Shown: positions 1-8,108, numbered from the stretch's first letter. The stretch is DNA of 64,000 nucleotides from Oceanococcus atlanticus (GCF_002088235.1 NZ_AQQV01000005.1:62001-126000), one strand, 5' to 3'. Made by a program: numbers and translations. Notes: generated by a model not told the origin, from the sequence alone.

Positions 1-73
1 AGCCGGCGGGTTTCTGCGCCCGGGGGGAGGGGCCTGCGAGGATCAGGCCTTGGGGATGGACGCAGAAGGGGGC

Positions 74-613
74 TCAGAACATCAGGTTGAGACCCAATGA
101 AGCCATGTCGACGTCAGCACGGTCGATCTCGTAGCGCTCATATTCCAGGCGCAAATCCAGATTGCTGGCCACGCCGATGCGTGTGCCGACACCGTAGAAG
201 GTGTCGTCGCCATCACGGCTGTCGCCGGTGAAATTGGTGAAGCGGGTCTTGCGGTCCCAGAACAACTGGCCGAGCTTGCCGTAGACCGAGAAATTGGGCG
301 TGAACGGAATGCCTGCGGTCATCGCGACCTGCAGACCATCCGAGTCGAAGCGCGCGCCGTTGTGGTCCACTTCACCAAACTCGACATAGCCGGCCTCGAA
401 GCCCAGCACGTCGTTGGGGCGCACCCCGACATAGGCCTTCCAGCTGCCGCGTTCATCTTCGAATTCGTCGCTTGAGTTGGGAAATTCTTCCTGCTCGAAG
501 CGGTAATAACCCAGGTTACCACCCAGATAGGCTTCCGGCGTGGCAGCCAGCGTGGTCACCGGTACGGCCCCCAGCGTCGCGGCGGTGGCCAGGCAGGTCA
601 GCGTTTTTTTCAT
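74..613 (-). CDS. Outer-membrane beta-barrel protein (OmpA-like porin family)
   Basis: This 179-residue protein has an N-terminal signal peptide (MKKTLTC..., likely cut after TLAA near residue 24). The rest alternates aromatic and polar residues like short amphipathic strands, for example YLGGNLGYYRFE and LDLRLEYERYEI. It ends in phenylalanine (GLNLMF), the usual BAM recognition signature of outer-membrane barrels. It most resembles the 8-stranded OmpA-like/OmpW-like surface barrels. The specific role, whether porin, adhesin or structural protein, cannot be read from the sequence. It is a single gene transcribed away from an AT-rich stretch (about 668-706) that probably holds its promoter. 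Confidence 0.85.
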   Translation of the reverse strand: MKKTLTCLATAATLGAVPVTTLAATPEAYLGGNLGYYRFEQEEFPNSSDEFEDERGSWKAYVGVRPNDVLGFEAGYVEFGEVDHNGARFDSDGLQVAMTAGIPFTPNFSVYGKLGQLFWDRKTRFTNFTGDSRDGDDTFYGVGTRIGVASNLDLRLEYERYEIDRADVDMASLGLNLMF

Positions 614-757
614 GGTCGGCTCCTGTGAGTGAGAGTTGCCAAGCTAGGGGGCAGAAATCGGGCCAACTTTTAAAAGCCAATATAAATCAATAACTTAATT
701 TGATTTCGGGGAGGCTGACCTGCGGTCGGGGCGGCTGTGCGCGCAAACCTGTGGCGA

Positions 758-847
758 ATTGGCGACAGGCGTGCTGCGGATCTTCGCGTCGGGAGGCGTC
801 GTGCTGCGGATTTGCCCTGCGCGGCGGGGTGTCCGCGATTGGCGACA
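758..847. repeat. Short direct repeats in noncoding DNA
   Basis: The noncoding stretch 614-855 contains two copies of GTGCTGCGGAT (771-781 and 801-811, 30 bases apart). These lie inside two copies of ATTGGCGACA (758-767 and 838-847). No plausible gene is seen here. The repeats may be remnants of an intergenic repeat family or chance in GC-rich DNA. Confidence 0.4.
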
Positions 848-855
848 CGCGCGAA

Positions 856-1377
856 TCAGGCGCCGCGCAGGCTGTCGCGCAGTGGCGCCCAGTCACGGAT
901 CAGGTCGTTCAATGACCAGGCCGCATTGGCCGGGCTGGTGGAGGGCAGACGCTGGCTGTTCCGCGTAGTCAGATGGCTGAAATGGCGATGAAAGCAGGTC
1001 TGGGCGGCGGCCCCGTTGAAATACACGCGGGTTATTCCGGGGTGCTCATTGAGTAAGCGGTCGATGCGGTTGGGGATCTCGCTGTCGCTGCGAATGTCGG
1101 CGTCGGCGCTGCCGGGGCGGATGCAACGGGCGAGGACATCCCACAGCGCGATGTCCTGGTTCAGCAGGTGCTGGACGCGCTGTGCATAGGGGGCTTGTGC
1201 GTCGCCATCAAACAGGGCGGCGATCAGTGGCCAAAAGCGATTGCGTGGATGGCCGTAATAGGCCTGTTGCTTGAGCGACTGCACGCTCGGCATCGAGCCC
1301 AGTACCAGCACCCTTGGGCGCGGGGGCAGGAGCGGGGCGAAGGATTCAATGGGGGCTGGCGCTGGAGTGCTCACCAC
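856..1377 (-). CDS. DNA-deoxyinosine (hypoxanthine)/uracil-DNA glycosylase
   Basis: The 173-residue protein belongs to the uracil-DNA-glycosylase superfamily, of the single-domain type called hypoxanthine-DNA glycosylase (family 6). Diagnostic blocks are VLGSMPSVQS followed by YYGHPRNRFWP near residues 25-50, VYFNGAAAQT near residue 120, and the late LPSTSPANA motif. It would remove deaminated purines from DNA as the first step of base-excision repair. The predicted start is GTG at 1377, leaving 47 bases to the divergent lipase gene, so promoters for both must lie there. A relaxed-specificity UDG is the main alternative. Confidence 0.82.
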   Translation of the reverse strand: MVSTPAPAPIESFAPLLPPRPRVLVLGSMPSVQSLKQQAYYGHPRNRFWPLIAALFDGDAQAPYAQRVQHLLNQDIALWDVLARCIRPGSADADIRSDSEIPNRIDRLLNEHPGITRVYFNGAAAQTCFHRHFSHLTTRNSQRLPSTSPANAAWSLNDLIRDWAPLRDSLRGA

Positions 1378-1424
1378 GGCTTTGCCACAATGTCCGGATT
1401 CATTCAGCGTTGCGGATCAACACG

Positions 1425-2378
1425 ATGCATCAATCCATGGGGGTTCACGCCCGGGCCTTTTTCATTGCCATGTGCGTGGAGCTTGGATTGTACGCGGTGT
1501 ATCTTCTGTGGGGGCTGTCTGGCGGCCGTGACGTGCTCCCGATGCTTGGTCGTATCGCGTTGATATTCATCGGTATTCGAGCGCTGCTGGTGGCCGCGAA
1601 CTTTGTTCAGACCTGGCTCGCGCGCTCGCCTGCAGCGCCGCAGCACCGGCTCAATCTGTTCACCGCCGCGCGTTTGTTCTGCAACGAGCTGTATGCGGCG
1701 ATACGCACCTACCCGTTCTACTTTGCGCTGGAGGCCTGGTTGGTGCCGAACGCGCCGCCAGCGGATTTGCCGCACCGTGGCCCTCCGATCGTGCTGGTCC
1801 CCGGGTTTCTGTGCAATCGTGGTTACTACGGGGCTTTTCGTCGCTTCCTGCGCCAGCACGGCTACGGCAATGTCTGGGCCGTCACCCTTCAGCCGGTGTT
1901 CGGCAGCATCGACGACAATGCCCACGCGCTTGATCGGCACATCGAGCAGATTTGCGCCGCCACCGGTGCCGACAAGGTGGTCGTGATCGGTCACAGCATG
2001 GGCGGCGTGGTGATCCGGGCCTATCTGGACAAGTTCGGTGGCGCCAGACGCGTCGCTCGCGCCATCAGCCTGGGTTCACCCTTTGGTGGCACGGTACTGG
2101 CCAAGGGGCCGTCGGGTCTGGGTGAGAACCTGCGCCAGATGAGTTTGGGCAGTGACTGGCTGAAGGAATTGTCGGCTTTCGAAGACCAGCCTTGCCCGGT
2201 GCCCTTCACCGCGATCTGGTCGCCGCATGACAGCATCGTGGCGCCGCAGCTCGGCAGCCGCGTGTCCGACGCCTATGGGCAAAGTATCGCCCTGCCGGGT
2301 GTCGGGCATATGGAGATGGTGGTGTCACGCCCCGTTATGCGCGAGGTGTTGGCGGTACTGGACAACTCATGCGGCTGA
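1425..2378 (+). CDS. Alpha/beta-hydrolase, lipase-like, membrane-anchored
   Basis: The 317-residue protein has two N-terminal hydrophobic segments (about residues 5-65) and then an alpha/beta-hydrolase domain. The nucleophile elbow is GHSMGG, the acid is probably Asp in SPHDS, and the histidine lies in GVGHMEM. The oxyanion region reads VLVPGFLCNRGYY. This resembles PGAP1/triacylglycerol-lipase-type esterases. ATG 1425 is chosen because the longer form starting at 1314 would run into the divergent glycosylase gene. ATG 1437 is an alternative. The 3' end overlaps the next gene by 10 bases, suggesting co-transcription. The substrate is unknown. Confidence 0.8.
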   Translation: MHQSMGVHARAFFIAMCVELGLYAVYLLWGLSGGRDVLPMLGRIALIFIGIRALLVAANFVQTWLARSPAAPQHRLNLFTAARLFCNELYAAIRTYPFYFALEAWLVPNAPPADLPHRGPPIVLVPGFLCNRGYYGAFRRFLRQHGYGNVWAVTLQPVFGSIDDNAHALDRHIEQICAATGADKVVVIGHSMGGVVIRAYLDKFGGARRVARAISLGSPFGGTVLAKGPSGLGENLRQMSLGSDWLKELSAFEDQPCPVPFTAIWSPHDSIVAPQLGSRVSDAYGQSIALPGVGHMEMVVSRPVMREVLAVLDNSCG

Positions 2379-3016
2379 TAATGCGCCGTCTTGCGTTGGC
2401 TGGGTTGCTTGTGCTGTTTTTGGCGCTGGCACTGATTGCTGCTGCGAATGGTCTGGTGGTCTGGGGTTCCGGGGGAATATCTCATCAGACTGACGAGCTC
2501 GCCCCGGTTGATGTCGCCCTGGTGCTAGGCACCAGTCAATGGTCGGTTGAAGGTCACCCCAACCGGCATTTCGCTGGGCGTATGGATGCGGCGGCGGCGC
2601 TGTACCACGCCGGCACGGTTCGGCACATTCTGGCCAGCGGAGCCAACCCTGAGATTTACTACAACGAGCCACAGCGCATGTTTGAAGCCTTGCTCGAGCG
2701 CGGCGTGCCGGAAGATGCCATCACCCTGGATTTTGCCGGACGCCGGACCCTGGATTCGGTGGTTCGAGCGCAGCGCGTGTTTGGCTTGCAGCGTTTTGTG
2801 GTGATCTCTCAGCCCTATCATCTGTACCGGGCGTTGTTTCTGGCCCGTGCCCATGGGCTCGAGGTCCAGGGTTTTGCTGCCGCCCAACCACTGCTGTCCG
2901 AGCGTTGGCGGGTCGAAATGCGCGAAGTCATGGCGCGATTGCTGGCGGTGCTTGATTTGTATGTTTTGCACACGCAGGCCGAGATGCTCGGCGAGCCCGA
3001 GCCCATCCGTCTGTGA
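2369..3016 (+). CDS. SanA/YdcF-like DUF218 envelope protein
   Basis: The 215-residue protein has one N-terminal transmembrane segment (about residues 6-30) and then a DUF218 domain: VALVLGTSQW, a GRMDAAAALYH helix, ILASGANPE, and the late FVVISQPYHLYRALFLARAHG block. This is the pattern of E. coli SanA, an inner-membrane protein linked to envelope barrier function and vancomycin resistance. The length is close to SanA (about 239). It overlaps the lipase-like gene upstream and is followed by a strong terminator at 3143-3172. An in-frame ATG at 2381 would remove the overlap. Confidence 0.83.
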   Translation: MRLIMRRLALAGLLVLFLALALIAAANGLVVWGSGGISHQTDELAPVDVALVLGTSQWSVEGHPNRHFAGRMDAAAALYHAGTVRHILASGANPEIYYNEPQRMFEALLERGVPEDAITLDFAGRRTLDSVVRAQRVFGLQRFVVISQPYHLYRALFLARAHGLEVQGFAAAQPLLSERWRVEMREVMARLLAVLDLYVLHTQAEMLGEPEPIRL

Positions 3017-3142
3017 TGGCTGCTGTCATGCATGCGCATGACATTTTCTTCACATCGGCTTCACATTTTCGCCCATAGGCTTTTGCCATGCCGCCGGAAA
3101 TGCATCCTGCTGCATGGTCTCCCACCCCCACCCCGGGGATTG

Positions 3143-3172
3143 CGCCCGCAGCATGCTGCGGGCGATTTTTTT
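3143..3172 (+). terminator. Rho-independent terminator after the SanA-like gene
   Basis: An 11+11 base perfect palindrome (left arm CGCCCGCAGCA, centre between 3153 and 3154) is followed directly by A and seven T residues (3166-3172). The T tract overlaps the stop codon of the convergent hydrolase gene at 3171-3173, so the two genes share the element. Confidence 0.9.
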
Positions 3173-4064
3173 AGCCCGGCTCCGCCGCGCTCAGAAAGCT
3201 TTCGATGTGTTGGGCTGTAGCGTCTGGCGCATCAAAATGCAGCATGTGACCAGCCTGCTCGATGCTGACATGCGTGCGCTGTTCAAAGCATTCCAGCCGT
3301 TGCTGACGCACCTCGCTCTTACCCATCCCGGCAAGAACTGATTGACCCGCGTCAACCAGCAAGGTCGGTGCGCTGACCTGGCGAAAGATGGCTTTGGCTT
3401 CCTCGTCGCGATACAGCAGTGGCCCGCGTTGCCGATGGCGTGCGTCGCCGAGCAGTGTGACCTGGCCGTCGTCGCTGGGGCTGCTCCAGCATTCTGCGAC
3501 AAAGCGTGCACCCGCGGCATCAAGCCCGCGCTGTCGTTTGGCAATCTTTTCGGCCAGCGTATCCAGGTCCGGGTAGCGCTTTTCCTCCGGGGTGCTGCGC
3601 AAGTCATCCAGCCAGTTGCGCAATTGCTGCGGGGCACGCTCAGGTGTGGTCTGCGGTAGGTAGAAGCCGTCCAGCAGCACCAGGCGCCGAACCCGTTGAG
3701 GGCGCACGCCGGCATACAGGGCCGCGACCTGCGAGCCCATACTGTGGCCAATCAGGTCGATGGGCTGATCTGGTGAGAGTTGATCCAGCAGGGCATCAAG
3801 GTCGGCAACGTAGTCGTAAAACCAGTACGTGTCGCCAACTGCATCGGAGTGACCGAAGCCGCGCTGGTCCGGCGCGGCGATGGCCCAGTCGGCTGGCAGG
3901 TGATCAACCAGCCGTTGCCAGGTGGCGGACAAATCCAGCCAGCCGTGCAGGATCACGCGTAGGGGTTGGGCGTTGCCCTCCCAGTGGCGCACATGCATGT
4001 TGAAATTTCGCACCCGGTAGTGGCGGGTGTGGGCGCTGCGGGAATTTGCGCGAGGGGTGTTCAT
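3171..4064 (-). CDS. Alpha/beta-fold hydrolase
   Basis: The 297-residue single-domain hydrolase shows the oxyanion HGWLDLSATW near residue 40, APDQRGFGHSD, the nucleophile elbow GHSMGSQV, and the catalytic histidine in EQAGHMLHFD near the C terminus. The fold is that of epoxide hydrolase/haloperoxidase/MhpC-like esterases, and the substrate cannot be told. ATG 4064 is preferred to the longer frame starting at 4313, because the homologous domain begins just after MNTPRANS and the longer form would overlap minC. It is monocistronic, with its promoter in 4065-4227 back to back with minC. Confidence 0.8.
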   Translation of the reverse strand: MNTPRANSRSAHTRHYRVRNFNMHVRHWEGNAQPLRVILHGWLDLSATWQRLVDHLPADWAIAAPDQRGFGHSDAVGDTYWFYDYVADLDALLDQLSPDQPIDLIGHSMGSQVAALYAGVRPQRVRRLVLLDGFYLPQTTPERAPQQLRNWLDDLRSTPEEKRYPDLDTLAEKIAKRQRGLDAAGARFVAECWSSPSDDGQVTLLGDARHRQRGPLLYRDEEAKAIFRQVSAPTLLVDAGQSVLAGMGKSEVRQQRLECFEQRTHVSIEQAGHMLHFDAPDATAQHIESFLSAAEPG

Positions 4065-4227
4065 TGCAAGCCTGATCTTCGCGGGGCGCTCATCATGGCT
4101 GATCCGTCGAAACATTGGAAATGCCTGATTCTCCAGTGCAAATGGGCGATTGTCAGGCCTCGCCTGAAGGTATCGCGAGCGCCCGCATGCAAATCGCGGA
4201 CGCCTTCGATACACTTCGACCCATCCT

Positions 4228-4980
4228 ATGAGTAGCTCCCCGATGTCGACGCCCGCGCCTCTCGAGTTCAAGGGGCGCATGATGGGTATTTCCGTCCTGC
4301 GCATCCTGCACAACGATCTAGATGAACTGTCCGATTACCTGAAACATCAGGTCAACAAGGGCAACGGACTGCTGCGCGAGTTGCCGGTGGTTCTGGACAT
4401 CGACGTGCAGATTATTGATGTTGATGGCTTGCTCGATGTGCTGCGCAAGCAGCACATCACCGTGCTCGGCGCTTATCGCACCGCCGCTTCGATGGAAGCC
4501 GCTGTGCGTCGCACTGGTCTGCCGGTGATCCTGGAGCAGAAACGCGGGCAGGCCGAGCTTGCGGAAGCTACGCCTGCACCGCCGCAGGCTGCTGAACCGC
4601 CTGCGCCGCAAACTCCGGTGCCGCCGGCATCTGATGCGCCGGTGCAGATGGTGGAGTCGCGCATGATCACCGCCCCGGTCCGTTCGGGGCAGCGCATCTA
4701 TGCGCGCAACAGTGATCTCATCATTACCGCCCAGGTTAGCGCCGGGGCAGAAGTCATCGCCGATGGTTGCATCCACATTTATGGCAGCCTGCGTGGTCGT
4801 GCCATAGCGGGTGCTCAGGGTGATGAAAGTGCACGCATTTTCTGTCGCGATCTGCAGGCCGAGTTGCTGGCCATCGCAGGCCGATACAAAGTGGCCGATG
4901 ATATCGGTGACGCGGCACGTGGCCGACCCGTCCAGATTTACCTGGATGGCGAGAAATTGTGTGTTGACCCATTGAATTGA
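4228..4980 (+). CDS. minC: Septum-site-determining protein MinC
   Basis: MinC blocks FtsZ polymerisation away from midcell. The 250-residue product has the N-terminal FtsZ-inhibiting domain (about 1-105, with VVLDIDVQIIDVDGLL), then a Pro/Ala-rich linker (about 115-145), then the C-terminal beta-helix MinD-binding domain ([56 protein letters not shown]). It is first in minCDE, with minD starting 13 bases downstream. The linker is long and nearly devoid of other residue types, which is within the variation of the family. Confidence 0.97.
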   Translation: MSSSPMSTPAPLEFKGRMMGISVLRILHNDLDELSDYLKHQVNKGNGLLRELPVVLDIDVQIIDVDGLLDVLRKQHITVLGAYRTAASMEAAVRRTGLPVILEQKRGQAELAEATPAPPQAAEPPAPQTPVPPASDAPVQMVESRMITAPVRSGQRIYARNSDLIITAQVSAGAEVIADGCIHIYGSLRGRAIAGAQGDESARIFCRDLQAELLAIAGRYKVADDIGDAARGRPVQIYLDGEKLCVDPLN

Positions 4981-4993
4981 GGAGAAGGACTCC

Positions 4994-5800
4994 GTGGCCA
5001 AGATTATTGTGGTGACCTCCGGCAAAGGTGGTGTGGGCAAGACCACCACCAGTGCCTCTTTTGCCTGTGGTCTGGCCCAGCGCGGACACAAAACAGTCGT
5101 GATCGACTTTGACGTGGGCTTGCGTAACCTGGACCTGATCATGGGTTGCGAACGGCGTGTGGTTTACGACTTCGTTAATGTGATCCATGGCGAGGCCAAC
5201 CTGCGCCAGGCTCTGATCAAGGACAAGCGCTTCGATCACTTGTACATCCTTGCCGCCTCGCAGACCCGCGACAAAGACGCCCTGACTCAGGACGGTGTTG
5301 GCAAGGTGCTCGAAGAGCTGTCCAAGGAGTTCGACTACATCATCTGCGACTCCCCTGCAGGGATCGAAAAAGGCGCCATGCTAGCCATGCATTTCGCCGA
5401 TGAAGCCCTGGTGGTGACCAACCCGGAAGTGTCCTCAGTGCGTGACTCGGATCGCGTGCTTGGCATTCTGCAGTCCAAGACCAAGCTGGCTATGGAAGGC
5501 AAGGGTGTGAAGGAGCATCTGGTGCTGACCCGTTACTCCCCGCAGCGCGTGGCGCAGGGTGAGATGCTGTCGGTTGACGATGTGCAGGAGATCCTGGCCG
5601 TAGAACTGCTTGGCGTCATCCCCGAATCGCAGTCGGTGCTCAACAGTTCCAATGCCGGTTTGCCGGTTATTGCTGAGCCTGCCGCTGATGCCGGTCAGGC
5701 ATACAGCGATGTGGTTGATCGTTTTCTCGGCGAAGACAAGCCGATGCGTTTCCTCAGTGCCGAGAAGAAGGGCCTGCTGGGCCGATTCTTCGGGAGCTAA
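4994..5800 (+). CDS. minD: Septum-site-determining ATPase MinD
   Basis: MinD is the membrane-cycling ATPase that recruits MinC and oscillates under control of MinE. The 268-residue protein has the deviant Walker A motif SGKGGVGKTTTSA at its N terminus, the VIDFDVGLRNLDLIMG switch region, DYIICDSPAGIE, and the C-terminal amphipathic membrane-targeting helix ending KKGLLGRFFGS. It starts with GTG at 4994, preceded by a clear GGAGAAGG ribosome-binding site at 4981-4988. minE follows after 2 bases. Confidence 0.98.
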   Translation: MAKIIVVTSGKGGVGKTTTSASFACGLAQRGHKTVVIDFDVGLRNLDLIMGCERRVVYDFVNVIHGEANLRQALIKDKRFDHLYILAASQTRDKDALTQDGVGKVLEELSKEFDYIICDSPAGIEKGAMLAMHFADEALVVTNPEVSSVRDSDRVLGILQSKTKLAMEGKGVKEHLVLTRYSPQRVAQGEMLSVDDVQEILAVELLGVIPESQSVLNSSNAGLPVIAEPAADAGQAYSDVVDRFLGEDKPMRFLSAEKKGLLGRFFGS

Positions 5801-5802
5801 TC

Positions 5803-6063
5803 ATGGGCCTTCTGGATCTGTTTCGCGCCAACGAAAAGAAAAGCGCGAGTGTCGCCAAGGAGCGTTTGCAGCTGATTGTGGCGCACCGCCGCGCTGGCAA
5901 TATGCAGGCACCGGTGTTCCTGCCCAAGCTGCAGGAAGATTTGCTCGAGGTGATTCGCAAATACGTCCAGGTATCGGACGACGCGGTCAAGATCGATGTC
6001 GAGCGCGACGGCGATATGGACGTGCTTGAGCTGAACATCGTTGTGCCGGACAACCGCGACTGA
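5803..6063 (+). CDS. minE: Cell division topological specificity factor MinE
   Basis: The 86-residue protein has the membrane-targeting N terminus MGLLDLFRANEKKSASVAKERLQLIVAHRRA-type block, which contacts MinD and stimulates its ATPase, and a C-terminal dimerisation domain (VSDDAVKIDVERDGDMDVLELNI). It is the last gene of minCDE. Its stop codon sits inside a palindrome shared with the stop codon of the convergent yihY gene. Confidence 0.97.
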   Translation: MGLLDLFRANEKKSASVAKERLQLIVAHRRAGNMQAPVFLPKLQEDLLEVIRKYVQVSDDAVKIDVERDGDMDVLELNIVVPDNRD

Positions 6064-6077
6064 CGCGAGCGCGTCAG
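6060..6077. terminator. Palindrome spanning both convergent stop codons
   Basis: CTGACGCG (6060-6067) and CGCGTCAG (6070-6077) form a perfect 8-base stem with a 2-base centre. The minE stop (6061-6063) and the yihY stop (6074-6076) are mirror images within it. There is no T tract, so termination is not certain. The element could act as an RNA end-protecting hairpin for either transcript. Confidence 0.5.
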
Positions 6078-7375
6078 TTGCCGGTTTCCAGCCATTCATT
6101 CAGGGTGAGCTCGCCGAGCACGGCGGTGCGGGCCTGAGCCAGTTGTTCAGCCAGATCACGGGCGCGCTCATGCACGCCCCCACCCTGCCGGTGGACAACA
6201 CTGCGTGCGTCCACGCGATTGAGTAGTTCGGCCAGAGCCATGCGCCCCATATCAACGCGTGGCAGCAAGGCGCCGTCAGCGGTTTCGGCCAACAAACCGC
6301 ATGCCAGCAGATTGTTGATCATGGGATTGACCAGATCTGGCGGTGCGCCGCTGCGGCGCGCCAGCTCAGCGGGGTTAAGCCCGCTTTGAGCGTCGCTGAA
6401 GCGGGCCTGCACCAGTCCAAGCAAGGTCAGAATCAGCATGTCCCGGGTTGCGCCTGAAGCTTCGGCATGGCGCCGAACCCGGGTGAGGTATTCGGGGTGC
6501 TGCAGGAAAAACGCAATCTGACAGCCGGTGAGCAGGATCAGCCAGCCCAGATACAGCCAGATCAGCAACAGGATGAGTATGGCGAAGCTGGAATAAATGG
6601 CGTTGTAACCCGATGAGCCGGCGACGAAATTGGCGAAGCCCCAGGCCGCCGATTGCCACAGCAGGCCGCTGACCAGGCCGCCGACAAAAGCTGGAAGCAG
6701 ACGCACCCGGGTGTTCGGAATGAACATGAATACGAAGGTGAAAATGCTGACGATCACAACGTAGGGCAGCAGCAGGCCGGCGAGATAGACGGATTGGCTC
6801 ACCAGCTCGCTGCTCAGCAGATTCTCGACCAGTCGGTTGGAGCTCAGGCTGGCGGTTGTGCCTATGACCAAAGTAATAGCCAGTGGGCCGAGCAACAAAA
6901 CCACGAGATACTCTGAGATGCGCTGCGTCAGTGGTCTTTGACGCGGGATTTTCCAGATGAAGTTGAACGCGCTTTCCACCTTCTGAATCATCGCCAGCAC
7001 GGTGTAGAACAGCAGTGCGATGCCGATCGAGCCAAGGACGCCGATTTTGATGTTGTCGACAAAACCGATCACTGTCGTGGTGATCTCGCCAGCGGATGGG
7101 CCTAGCGGTTCGAGCAGGGCCGCGATCATGGGTTCGACTCGGTTGTGAACCCCCAAACCCTTCATGATGGAAAAGGCCAGGGCCAGCAGCGGGACCAGCG
7201 AGAGCAGGGTTGTATAGACCAGGCTCATGGCGCGCAGGGTCAGCTCGCCAGCGGTCAGTTCGCGGATGGTGCAGAACACCAAGCGCCCAGCCTGGAGGGC
7301 TTGCCGGCGCCATCCCTGCGCGGAATATGTCCACAGCAGGTTCAGTCGTCCGTCCCAGTACTCTTTTATATTCAT
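6074..7375 (-). CDS. YihY/BrkB-family inner-membrane protein
   Basis: The 433-residue protein carries the YihY/virulence-factor BrkB domain, with about six transmembrane segments between residues 45 and 290 (LVYTTLLSLVPLLALAFS, VLGSIGIALLFYTVLAMI, and a late block SFAILILLLIWLYLGWLILL). A cytoplasmic C-terminal winged-helix-like region follows (LARRSGAPPDLVNPMINNLL). The family was once called RNase BN in error. Its function is unknown, possibly transport or envelope. ATG 7375 is chosen over an upstream in-frame start at 7432, which would overlap the palindromic control region of the divergent phasin gene. Confidence 0.88.
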   Translation of the reverse strand: MNIKEYWDGRLNLLWTYSAQGWRRQALQAGRLVFCTIRELTAGELTLRAMSLVYTTLLSLVPLLALAFSIMKGLGVHNRVEPMIAALLEPLGPSAGEITTTVIGFVDNIKIGVLGSIGIALLFYTVLAMIQKVESAFNFIWKIPRQRPLTQRISEYLVVLLLGPLAITLVIGTTASLSSNRLVENLLSSELVSQSVYLAGLLLPYVVIVSIFTFVFMFIPNTRVRLLPAFVGGLVSGLLWQSAAWGFANFVAGSSGYNAIYSSFAILILLLIWLYLGWLILLTGCQIAFFLQHPEYLTRVRRHAEASGATRDMLILTLLGLVQARFSDAQSGLNPAELARRSGAPPDLVNPMINNLLACGLLAETADGALLPRVDMGRMALAELLNRVDARSVVHRQGGGVHERARDLAEQLAQARTAVLGELTLNEWLETGN

Positions 7376-7416
7376 AAAGTTACACCTGATGCGCCGTTCG
7401 TCGGCTGGCGCCCTAA

Positions 7417-7431
7417 TGTTGCACTGCAACA
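7417..7431. promoter_or_regulatory. Perfect 15-base palindrome upstream of the phasin promoter
   Basis: TGTTGCACTGCAACA is a perfect inverted repeat (7-base arms around one C) that ends one base before the -35 box. Together with the second palindrome at 7467-7480 it shares the half-site TGTTGC. This suggests one dimeric regulator, plausibly PhaR, binding both sites. It may also affect the divergent yihY gene. Confidence 0.6.
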
Positions 7432-7432
7432 C

Positions 7433-7461
7433 TTGACAGCAATCTGACGCACTACTATGAT
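7433..7461 (+). promoter_or_regulatory. Sigma-70 promoter of the phasin gene
   Basis: A consensus -35 TTGACA (7433-7438), a 17-base spacer and -10 TATGAT (7456-7461) give a strong promoter. Transcription should begin near 7468, inside the downstream palindrome. This leaves a leader of about 70 bases to the phasin start codon at 7537. Confidence 0.75.
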
Positions 7462-7466
7462 GCGGC

Positions 7467-7480
7467 GCAACAAATGTTGC
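7467..7480. promoter_or_regulatory. Second palindrome, at the phasin transcription start
   Basis: GCAACAAATGTTGC is a perfect inverted repeat (6-base arms, AA centre) with the same half-site as the palindrome at 7417-7431. The two centres are 49.5 bases apart and lie on either side of the -35/-10 pair. This is a classic layout for repression by steric block or looping. Confidence 0.6.
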
Positions 7481-7536
7481 AGCACAGCATTTTGTGCCCT
7501 CCGAACATCACACATGCGCTTTTGGGAGATTAGTCC

Positions 7537-8064
7537 ATGCAGGTTCAAGAAATTTTTGATGACGTGAAAGGCCGTGCCGAGAAAGTGAGCAAAGAAGCTC
7601 AGGCTCGTTACGAGAAAGTGAGCAAGCAGGCTCAGGACGTGATCAAAACGTCGCGCGACACCGCCAAGAAGGCTGGTGATCTGGTTAAGAAGAACGCCAA
7701 GAAAGTCGCCGACACCAATCAGACCACCGCGAAAGGTCTGTTCGACAACGCTAAAGTCAGCCTGACCAAGGCGCGCGAAGCCGGTATCAAGGAATTCGCT
7801 GCTCAGCCGGCGGCTTTCCTGCCGGAAGGCAAAGACGACGTTGTGAAGGCTTACAACGTGACCGTCACCACCGTGACCAAGACGCGCGAAGACCTGGCCA
7901 AGCTGCTGAAGAAAAGTGCCGACCAGATCAAGGTGACCATTGAAGGCAAGAAGCCGGTCGCCAAGAAAGCCACCACCGCGCGCAAGCCGGCGGCTCGCAA
8001 GGCTCCGGCCAAGAAGGCCACCACCGCTCGTAAGGCTCCGGCCAAGGCGGCTGCGGCTTCCTAA
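7537..8064 (+). CDS. PhaF-like phasin with histone-H1-like tail
   Basis: The 175-residue protein has an N-terminal amphipathic helical region (1-135) rich in Lys, Ala and Val, including the repeated heptad-like segment EKVSKEAQ/EKVSKQAQ. A C-terminal tail (about 138-175) made of repeated AKKATTARKPAARKAP units follows. This two-part design matches PhaF-type phasins, whose N-terminal part coats polyhydroxyalkanoate granules and whose basic tail binds DNA and helps share granules between daughter cells. The promoter is strong and framed by two palindromes, and a terminator follows. No PHA synthase is in the window. A non-PHA nucleoid-associated protein is the alternative. Confidence 0.8.
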   Translation: MQVQEIFDDVKGRAEKVSKEAQARYEKVSKQAQDVIKTSRDTAKKAGDLVKKNAKKVADTNQTTAKGLFDNAKVSLTKAREAGIKEFAAQPAAFLPEGKDDVVKAYNVTVTTVTKTREDLAKLLKKSADQIKVTIEGKKPVAKKATTARKPAARKAPAKKATTARKAPAKAAAAS

Positions 8065-8108
8065 GCCACGATCCCCCCCTCGGCGGTGCGTCAGCACTGC
8101 CGCCCCCG

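Noticed and set aside
6074-7375. Ribonuclease BN
   Set aside because: YihY-family proteins were misnamed; the true RNase BN is a metallo-beta-lactamase-fold enzyme. This is a membrane protein.
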